Shown piece after piece: positions 58,143 to 64,000 of a stretch of 64,000 nt of DNA. This DNA comes from Zoogloeaceae bacterium (GTDB taxonomy: Bacteria > Pseudomonadota > Gammaproteobacteria > Burkholderiales > Rhodocyclaceae). The notes under the pieces are model-generated. The model did no database searches. It worked only from the letters and a program-made list of their open reading frames with translations, and was not told the origin of the DNA. A program made the position numbers and the translations under genes. Positions within the stretch are counted from its first letter, which is position 1; every line of letters begins with the position of its first letter. The stretch spans positions 17,356 through 81,355 of the forward strand of contig JAITMP010000042.1 of NCBI GenBank assembly GCA_031277315.1, given 5' to 3'.

Positions 58143-58996
58143 GGTTGGGCGCCTTGCGCGGCGGGGTTGAGAAAACGCGCCTCGGATTGCGTCGGACGGC
58201 CCTGCGCCCACTCGGGCGTTTCAGCCGGCATCTCCGGCCAGGGCGTGCGCGGGTAGGGATAACTGATGCGATACCAGGCGCGTCCGCCGTGGCAGCCGTA
58301 GCAGACATCGGCGCTTTCCTGCGCCGCCTGCTCGATCGCCGCCGCGTTCAGATAATTCACCGCGTGCCGCTTCGTGCGGATGGCGGCATGGCAGAGCAGG
58401 CAGTTGTTGCCGAGTTCGACGCGATGCGTTTCCCAGGGGCCGGGCAGACCCATGAACGGCCAGGGAAACTGGCCGTGGCACTTCAGGCAGGTCGTCTCCG
58501 AATTCACCTGTTTCCTGAGCGTGAACCCGCGCTCATCCTGCCCCGCTGAATCCGCCGTGGCGCCCGGCGCTTCTTCGCGCGGATCGTGGCCCTGATGACA
58601 CGTATTGCAGCGCAGATTCATCAACTGCTTCGCCAGCGGCGTGACGAGATGGCGGCGATGGAAGGTGTCCTGCGCGCCCGTGTAAGTCGACAACTGCTGA
58701 TACCAGGCGGCAGGCAGGGCGTCCGTTTCCAACCCGGAAAGCGCGGCGGACCGCACCGGGTCATCGAGCACTTCGCGGTGGCATTCCAGGCATTGCGCGT
58801 CATTCGCCGTTTCGATGGCGGGGCGAAAATGCAGCGGGCTATACACTGCGCGCAGATAGTCCGTTTCGGCGGCCGGCGGCGGTTCGGCGGACGGCGGCGC
58901 AAACGCTTTTCGCGGCGCCATATCAGCGGCAATCCACCACACAAAGCCGACGCTCGCAAGCAACGTCAGCGCCGCCGCCACCAATGCCTGTTTCAT
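58139..58996 (-). CDS. Pentahaem c-type cytochrome, membrane-anchored
   Basis: A 285-residue protein with a signal/anchor helix (about residues 4-25) and five CxxCH haem-binding motifs: CLECH, CNTCH, CLKCH, CLLCH and CYGCH. The rest is periplasmic. As the first gene of the molybdoenzyme cluster it probably passes electrons between the membrane quinol pool and the ferredoxin and Mo subunits, in place of an integral DmsC. It does not match a cytochrome family I can name. Confidence 0.85.
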   Translation of the reverse strand: MKQALVAAALTLLASVGFVWWIAADMAPRKAFAPPSAEPPPAAETDYLRAVYSPLHFRPAIETANDAQCLECHREVLDDPVRSAALSGLETDALPAAWYQQLSTYTGAQDTFHRRHLVTPLAKQLMNLRCNTCHQGHDPREEAPGATADSAGQDERGFTLRKQVNSETTCLKCHGQFPWPFMGLPGPWETHRVELGNNCLLCHAAIRTKRHAVNYLNAAAIEQAAQESADVCYGCHGGRAWYRISYPYPRTPWPEMPAETPEWAQGRPTQSEARFLNPAAQGAQP

Positions 58997-59032
58997 ATGC
59001 GCGAACCCGGAAAGCGATTCCTTGAATTCTAA

Positions 59033-59046
59033 ACGATATCCATCAA
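59033..59046. promoter_or_regulatory. Weak FNR-like site upstream of the pentahaem cytochrome
   Basis: ACGAT-ATCC-ATCAA matches the FNR consensus TTGAT-N4-ATCAA at eight of ten fixed positions. It lies 37-50 bases before the cytochrome start, overlapping the last codons of rluE. Anaerobic control of this cluster would make sense, but the match is incomplete. Confidence 0.3.
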
Positions 59047-59594
59047 GGCAGCGTGGGTTTTGCTTCCCGCCACTCTCCGGGACGCAATCCCGCCACGGAA
59101 AACGGCCCGATGGCGGCGCGTATCAGGCGCAGGGTCGGGTAGCCGGCCTTGGCCGTCATGCGCCGGACCTGGCGGTTCTTGCCTTCGCGCAGGACGATTT
59201 CCAGCCAGGCCGTTGGAATATTTTTGCGCTGGCGGATCGGCGGATCGCGCGGCCATAATTCAATCGGCTCGGCCATACGCGCCACGTCGCAGGGGCGCGT
59301 GACGAAGTCGCCGAGATCGACGCCTTGCCGCAGTTGTTGCAGCGCCGCTTCGCCCGGCTCGCCTTCCACCTGAACCCAATAGGTTTTCGGCAGTTTGTGC
59401 CGTGGATCGGCGATGCGTTTCTGCAAGCCGCCGTCGTCGGTGAGCAACAACAGCCCTTCGCTGTCGGCGTCGAGCCGGCCGGCGGCATAGACGCCCGGAA
59501 CGGGAATGAATCCGGCCAGGCCGGGGCGACCGGCTTCCGGCGTGAACTGGCTGAGCACGCCATACGGTTTGTTGAACAGCAGAAGGCGGCTCAT
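59043..59594 (-). CDS. rluE: 23S rRNA pseudouridine synthase, RluE type
   Basis: A 183-residue pseudouridine synthase lacking an S4 domain, as RluE does. N-terminal [15 protein letters not shown] is diagnostic, the catalytic Asp lies in [16 protein letters not shown] and the C-terminal [22 protein letters not shown] completes the fold. It isomerises a uridine in 23S rRNA. Confidence 0.93.
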   Translation of the reverse strand: MSRLLLFNKPYGVLSQFTPEAGRPGLAGFIPVPGVYAAGRLDADSEGLLLLTDDGGLQKRIADPRHKLPKTYWVQVEGEPGEAALQQLRQGVDLGDFVTRPCDVARMAEPIELWPRDPPIRQRKNIPTAWLEIVLREGKNRQVRRMTAKAGYPTLRLIRAAIGPFSVAGLRPGEWREAKPTLP

Positions 59595-59627
59595 GTCACG
59601 CCGCCCTGATCCGCTCCGGCCCGGAAA

Positions 59628-61394
59628 CTACGGCTTCGCATCGTCGCCGGGAAACATTTTGTGGAAGCGTATTTCCTCGGGATAAGGGAAGAAGTCGGGC
59701 ACGAAGCCGTCGAGGATTTTCTGTCTGGTCTGCTGCCAGAAATCCGGCTCAAGCAGATCGGCGTGGTATTTCATGAAGACGCGCCGCGTGTCCGGATTGC
59801 CGAGCAGGAAGGTGCCGAATTCTTCCGGAAAAACATCGTGCGGGCCGACCGAATACCAGACTTCGCCGGACATTTCCGCTTCGGGATTCGGCGCCGGCGG
59901 AATGCGGCGGAAATTGCAATCCGTCATGTATTCGATTTCGTCGTAGTCGTAGAAGACGACGCGACCGAAGCGGGTGACGCCGAAATTCTTGAACAGCATG
60001 TCGCCGGGAAAAATATTGGCGTAGGCAAGTTCCTTGATGGCGTTGCCATATTCCCGCACCGCCGCCTCGCGCCGCGTTGCCTCGGCGCTATCGAGATAGA
60101 GATTGAGCGGCTTCATGCGCCGTTCGATATAAACGTGCCGGATGACGATTTCATCATCGTTTTCTTCCAGCAACGAGGCGCATTCCTTGTGCAGTTCCGC
60201 CAGCAGCGCCGCGCTGAAGCGGGATTTGGGCAGGGCGACCTTGGAGAACTCCAGCGTGTCCGCCATGCGGCCCACGCGGTCGTGCTGTCTGACGAGCAGA
60301 TACTTGGCTTTCACCGTGGCGTGGTCGACCTCTTTCGCCGGGGCGAAGACATCCCGGATGACCTTGAACACGTAGGGAAACGACGGCAGCGTGAACACGC
60401 TCATGACCATGCCGGGGATGCCGGGGGCGATGACAAATTCATCCCTGGAATGGCGCAGGTGGTGCATCAGGTCGCGGTAGAACATCGTCTTGCCCTGCTT
60501 GCCCAGCCCCAGCATGGTGTAGATCTCGCCCTGCGGCTTGGACGGCATCAGCCCCGCGAGAAACTTGACGTAGGCGGAGGGCACTTCCATATCCACCATG
60601 AAATAAGCCCGGCTCAGGCTGAACAGGGTGCGGATGTCGACCGGATTGAGCAGGATCGCGTCCAGATACAGGCGGTCGTTGTCGTCGTACAGCACCGGTA
60701 TTACAAACGGATATTCGTAATCGCCGTTGATGGCCTTGCCGACGATGTAGGCGCCCTTGTTGCGGTAGAAGGCCGAATGCAGCACCTGCAACTGGAAATT
60801 GGCTTCCGACGCCGGCGGTTTGCCGCCCAGTTGCCGCATGACGGCATCGACGACATAACCGGCGTCGCGGTCGAGATCGGCGAACGGCGATTGCCAGCCG
60901 AAGTCGGCGCAGATGTTCCGCGCCGCCTGATGCAGGCTGCTCTGGTTGGGGTAATAGCTGCGGTAGGCCGGCGGCTCGGATTCGATGAATTCCGTCGATA
61001 CGGCTGGGCGCACGAAGATGAAATCGTTGTGAAAATACGTGCGGTGCATGATGTTGCAAAACACCGAATTGAAAAAGGACTCGGCCAGTTCCGGCTGCTT
61101 GTGGTTGGTGAGCAGGCCGATATAGAGCAGCTTGGCCATCTGCCAGGTGTTGTCGTCGATATTCTCGGCGTCGAATTTTTCGTGCAGCAGGCTGGCGCTT
61201 TCCTTCACACGCATGTCGTAGAAGGCGATGCGCTCACGCACGGCGCGCTGCGCGCCGAGCCAGTCGCGCGCGTCGAAGCGGGTCTTGGCGCGCGCGCAGC
61301 TTTCCCGAAACAGCCGGTAGTGCTTGTTGAAGCCATTCAGCAGCGCGTTCGCCACGGCCTGCGCCATGGGGTTTCCGCTGGCGGTGATGTCCAT
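59628..61394 (-). CDS. aceK: Isocitrate dehydrogenase kinase/phosphatase
   Basis: A 588-residue bifunctional enzyme that phosphorylates and dephosphorylates isocitrate dehydrogenase, switching flux between the TCA cycle and glyoxylate bypass. Family lines: [24 protein letters not shown], an ATP-binding loop near [26 protein letters not shown] and the kinase Asp region [22 protein letters not shown]. The ATG at 61394 is chosen inside a longer open frame because the conserved protein begins there. It diverges from icd, its target, with 189 bases between. Confidence 0.94.
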   Translation of the reverse strand: MDITASGNPMAQAVANALLNGFNKHYRLFRESCARAKTRFDARDWLGAQRAVRERIAFYDMRVKESASLLHEKFDAENIDDNTWQMAKLLYIGLLTNHKQPELAESFFNSVFCNIMHRTYFHNDFIFVRPAVSTEFIESEPPAYRSYYPNQSSLHQAARNICADFGWQSPFADLDRDAGYVVDAVMRQLGGKPPASEANFQLQVLHSAFYRNKGAYIVGKAINGDYEYPFVIPVLYDDNDRLYLDAILLNPVDIRTLFSLSRAYFMVDMEVPSAYVKFLAGLMPSKPQGEIYTMLGLGKQGKTMFYRDLMHHLRHSRDEFVIAPGIPGMVMSVFTLPSFPYVFKVIRDVFAPAKEVDHATVKAKYLLVRQHDRVGRMADTLEFSKVALPKSRFSAALLAELHKECASLLEENDDEIVIRHVYIERRMKPLNLYLDSAEATRREAAVREYGNAIKELAYANIFPGDMLFKNFGVTRFGRVVFYDYDEIEYMTDCNFRRIPPAPNPEAEMSGEVWYSVGPHDVFPEEFGTFLLGNPDTRRVFMKYHADLLEPDFWQQTRQKILDGFVPDFFPYPEEIRFHKMFPGDDAKP

Positions 61395-61583
61395 TTGCTT
61401 GTCCACGGTGTAATGCGGCAAGGGATGAGCATACCGGCAGAGGGCGAACTGGCGCAATCGGGCGGAATGGCGGACAATGCGCGTTCGCAGGCCGGCACAT
61501 TCCATGCCGTTCCTACCCACAAGGTTTGCGGACGGTCGCATCGCCGGCTCTCGACTTCATTAAACCATCAGATGGAGCAGGAC

Positions 61584-62831
61584 ATGGGCGCGAATACTTT
61601 GGTCAAAATCCCGCAAGGCGGCGCAAAAATCATTCCCGGCAAAGCCATGCCGGACAATCCGATCATCCCCTATATCGAAGGCGACGGCATCGGGGTGGAC
61701 ATCACCCCGGTCATGATCAACGTCGTCGACGCGGCGGTGGCGAAAGCCTACGGCGGCAAGAAAAAAATTCACTGGATGGAAGTCTACGCCGGCGAAAAAT
61801 CCACCCGGCTCTACGGCGGCGATGTCTGGCTGCCGGCTGAAACCCTTGCGATGCTCAAGGAATATTCCGTTTCGATCAAGGGGCCGATGACGACGCCGGT
61901 CGGCGGCGGCATCCGCTCGCTCAACGTCGCCCTGCGCCAGGAACTCGATCTTTACCAGTGCGTGCGCCCGGTGCGCTACTTCAAGGGCGTGCCCAGTCCG
62001 CTGAAAGATCCAAGCAAGGTCGACATGGTGATCTACCGCGAGAACACGGAAGACATCTACGCCGGCATCGAATGGGCCGCCGAAACCGAAGCCTGCAAGA
62101 AAATCATCAAATTCCTGCAAGACGAAATGGGCGTCAGGAAAATCCGTTTCCCCGCCACGTCCGGTATCGGCATCAAGCCCGTCTCGCGCGAAGGCACCTC
62201 GCGTCTCATGCGCGCCGCCATCCGCTACGCCGTCGACAACGACCGCAAATCGGTCACGCTGGTGCACAAAGGCAACATCCAGAAATTCACCGAAGGCGCC
62301 TTCCGCGATTGGGGTTATGAGGTCGCGCAAAAAGAATTCGGCGCCCAGCCCATCGACGGCGGCCCCTGGTGTTCCTTCAAGAACCCGAACACCGGCCGCG
62401 AGATCGTCATCAAGGACGTCATCGCCGACGCCTTCCTGCAACAAATCCTTTTGCGCCCGGCGGAATACGACGTGATCGCCACGCTCAACCTGAACGGCGA
62501 CTACATCTCCGACGCGCTGGCGGCCCAGGTCGGCGGCATCGGCATCGCCCCCGGCGCCAACATCTCCGACCAATACGCCTGCTTTGAAGCCACCCACGGC
62601 ACGGCGCCCAAGTACGCCGGCAAAGACTACGTCAACCCCGGCTCGCTGATCCTCTCCGCCGAAATGATGCTGCGTCACATGGGTTGGCGCGAAGCCGCCG
62701 ACCTCATCATCAAATCAATGGAAGCCGCCATCGCCGACAAGATCGTCACCTACGACCTCGCCCGCCTGATGGAAGGCGCCACCGAAGTCAAATGCTCCGC
62801 CTTCGGCCAGGCAATGATCGACAGAATGTAA
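61584..62831 (+). CDS. icd: Isocitrate dehydrogenase (NADP+)
   Basis: A 415-residue TCA-cycle enzyme converting isocitrate to 2-oxoglutarate and CO2 with NADP+. The phosphorylation serine is Ser112 in [13 protein letters not shown], which also binds isocitrate; [34 protein letters not shown] and [13 protein letters not shown] follow. The length matches E. coli Icd. The ATG at 61584 has GGAG ten bases upstream and is preferred to an in-frame ATG at 61572. Presence of aceK and the intact serine means activity is likely controlled by phosphorylation. Confidence 0.96.
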   Translation: MGANTLVKIPQGGAKIIPGKAMPDNPIIPYIEGDGIGVDITPVMINVVDAAVAKAYGGKKKIHWMEVYAGEKSTRLYGGDVWLPAETLAMLKEYSVSIKGPMTTPVGGGIRSLNVALRQELDLYQCVRPVRYFKGVPSPLKDPSKVDMVIYRENTEDIYAGIEWAAETEACKKIIKFLQDEMGVRKIRFPATSGIGIKPVSREGTSRLMRAAIRYAVDNDRKSVTLVHKGNIQKFTEGAFRDWGYEVAQKEFGAQPIDGGPWCSFKNPNTGREIVIKDVIADAFLQQILLRPAEYDVIATLNLNGDYISDALAAQVGGIGIAPGANISDQYACFEATHGTAPKYAGKDYVNPGSLILSAEMMLRHMGWREAADLIIKSMEAAIADKIVTYDLARLMEGATEVKCSAFGQAMIDRM

Positions 62832-62844
62832 AAACGCAAGCAAC

Positions 62845-62871
62845 AAAAAGCCGGCCACCGCCGGCTTTTTT
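62845..62871. terminator. Rho-independent terminator after icd
   Basis: AAAAAGCCGGC / GCCGGCTTTTT with a four-base loop, 13 bases after the icd stop. A and T runs on both sides allow it to work in both directions. Confidence 0.93.
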
Positions 62872-62984
62872 GTCGCCCCTTGCATTTTGTCGCCCCTATG
62901 TCTTGTCGTTCCTCGTATCCGGGAAGCGCATTTGTTTCTGGCGGAACCCGGGCGGAATGTTCGACCGGACACACGCCGCTTTCT

Positions 62985-63611
62985 TCAGTTGCCGCCTTTA
63001 CTCCTGCCGGATTTCTTGTGAATCGGCGTCAGCCATTCACTTATGTTGATCTCGAACTCACGCTTGGCGAATAATTTCGGCGGCGGCACCCAGCGATAGA
63101 TTGTCGAGAGTGAAACGCCGACGCTCTTTGCTGTCTCCTCCAACGGCAAGCCGTCTGCCAGCAGGCGCTTCGCCAATTCGATCTTCTCCTCGGTCATCTT
63201 CGACTTGCGGCCTTTCTTGCGGCCAAATCGCTTGATCGCTTTCGGTTCGACGGGGCGTTCCGCCTCCAGATCGCGTTCCATGTTGCCCAGACTTGCCGCA
63301 ATATGGAAAAAGAAGGTGCCTGAAGACTTATCCGTGTTGATGGCATCGGCCAGACTCCTGAAGTGGATGCCGCGCTGGCGTAAATTATTCATCAGGCCGA
63401 TCAGCTTTCCCGCATCGCAGCCCAGACGGTCGAGCTTCCAGACGACGATAGTATCGCCTTCGCGCAAGGCGTCGAGCGCCTTTGTCAGAGCGGGCTGATC
63501 GGAGCCGGCGCCGTCCATGAACATCTCCTGACAACCGACGCCAGTGAGGATTTCACGTTGCAACTCGAGTTTTTGGTCCCGCGCCGAAACGCGAGCGTAG
63601 CCGATCAACAT
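62985..63611 (-). CDS. Serine recombinase family protein with altered catalytic motif (paralogue 2)
   Basis: A 208-residue small serine recombinase related to the gene at 19178. It opens with MLIGYARVSARDQ (Ser nucleophile present), again has LDRLGC where LDRLGR is expected, but keeps MERDLEAER in the following helix, unlike paralogue 1. The C-terminal helix-turn-helix is KRLLADGLPLEETAKSVGVS and ends STIYRW. The first 54 bases differ from paralogue 1 at a single position, and a 24-base block near the 3' end is identical. Its 5' side faces an array of hairpin repeats. No inverted repeats or attachment sites are seen. Confidence 0.85.
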   Translation of the reverse strand: MLIGYARVSARDQKLELQREILTGVGCQEMFMDGAGSDQPALTKALDALREGDTIVVWKLDRLGCDAGKLIGLMNNLRQRGIHFRSLADAINTDKSSGTFFFHIAASLGNMERDLEAERPVEPKAIKRFGRKKGRKSKMTEEKIELAKRLLADGLPLEETAKSVGVSLSTIYRWVPPPKLFAKREFEINISEWLTPIHKKSGRSKGGN

Positions 63612-63651
63612 GGGGTTTCAGGAGTCAAAGGTTAAAGGCCAAGGACCTGGC

Positions 63652-63862
63652 GTAGGCTGGGATGGAGCCTCATTAGGAACGTAGGCTGGGATGGAGTGAA
63701 ACGGAATCCCAGCGTTTGTCGCTCAAAGCTGGGTTTCGCTGCGCTCTACCCAGCCTACTCATTAGCGGCGTAGGCATGCTCATTAGCGACGTAGGCTGGG
63801 ATGAAACGAAGTGGAATCCCAGCATGCCGAAGCCGGGTTTCGCTGCGCTCAACCCAGCCTAC
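63652..63862 (+). repeat. Array of GTAGGCTGGG hairpin repeats
   Basis: About 210 bases with two full elements (63681-63758 and 63791-63862), a truncated copy (63652-63666) and a fragment near 63770. Each full element has GTAGGCTGGG and CCCAGCCTAC ends. The spacers share CATTAG-N3-CGTAGGC. A further copy lies at 27626. This lies directly upstream of the second recombinase gene. Confidence 0.85.
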
Positions 63863-63885
63863 TCCCCAACCCCCAGCCCCTCCCC

Positions 63886-64000
63886 TCACCAGGCATACTT
63901 CATCCCCACATACAGGGTGTGATTGCGGTAGTCGCGTCCGCCCTGGGCGCCCAGCGCGCCCCAGAGGGAGAGATTCTTCGTCGCGTTGCCTTCCAGACCG
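63886..64000 (-). CDS. C-terminal end of an outer-membrane beta-barrel / autotransporter protein
   Basis: The gene continues past the window. The 37 visible residues end GLEGNATKNLSLWGALGA...TLYVGMKYAW, alternating hydrophobic and polar residues with a terminal aromatic (Trp). That is the outer-membrane assembly signal of autotransporter beta domains, and the GLEGxxTKNLSLWG pattern is common there. What the passenger does cannot be seen. Confidence 0.7.
   Translation of the reverse strand, partial: GLEGNATKNLSLWGALGAQGGRDYRNHTLYVGMKYAW

Noticed and set aside
59661..62831. A 1056-codon plus-strand frame running through aceK into icd
   Set aside because: The first two thirds are the reverse strand of aceK, which has strong family motifs. 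Only the last 415 codons (icd from 61584) are a real gene.

Overview
The window is high-GC DNA from what looks like a betaproteobacterium of the Rhodocyclales (Azoarcus/Thauera/Sterolibacterium-like) type. The reasons are the exbB-exbD-lpxK-trm112-kdsB-adk order, the aceK/icd pair, a BoxR/BzdR-type regulator beside a benzoate-CoA ligase and an ABC uptake system, a PPi-dependent phosphofructokinase beside an H+-pyrophosphatase, and a Dms-type molybdoenzyme. No taxonomic search was possible, so this is inference. The genes suggest a facultative, aromatic-degrading, molybdenum-using respirer.

Layout. 1-10.8 kb: end of a flavin oxidoreductase, a MaoC-type dehydratase, 7Fe ferredoxin fdxA, an addB-addA helicase/nuclease pair, fadD, aroC, then tRNA-Thr(TGT). 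10.9-18.8 kb: PaaX-family repressor, a CycA-like amino-acid permease, then xdhC, a fused molybdopterin-binding/MocA protein, a SufS-like desulfurase and a SufU-like scaffold; nnrS runs the other way. 19.1-22.9 kb: a serine-recombinase paralogue, then modA-modB-modC-modE behind a recognisable ModE operator. 22.9-27.8 kb: DUF2062 protein, comEC, a small exported protein, an alpha/beta hydrolase and a mosaic of intergenic repeats.

27.8-43.2 kb is an aromatic-acid region: boxR (minus strand), and on the plus strand a DUF4863 gene, bclA, a two-component pair, two tandem copies of an ABC substrate-binding protein, livHMGF and an alpha/beta hydrolase. A TRAP transporter (dctPQM-like) follows on the minus strand. 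43.5-43.8 kb holds a very short type I-E-like CRISPR array with no cas genes in the window.

43.9-54.1 kb: on the minus strand exbB-exbD, lpxK-trm112-kdsB, adk, pfp and hppA, with xseA and sodB diverging. The pfp/hppA pair points to use of pyrophosphate as an energy currency. 54.2-59.0 kb: a minus-strand cluster for a pentahaem cytochrome, a Tat-exported molybdopterin oxidoreductase, a ferredoxin subunit and a TorD chaperone. 59.0-64.0 kb: rluE, aceK divergent from its substrate gene icd, a second recombinase paralogue, an array of hairpin repeats and the C-terminal end of an outer-membrane beta-barrel/autotransporter gene.

Molybdenum is a recurring theme: uptake (modABC), sensing (modE), cofactor maturation (xdhC, mocA fusion, possibly the sufS/sufU pair) and use (DMSO-reductase family enzyme) all lie in this window.
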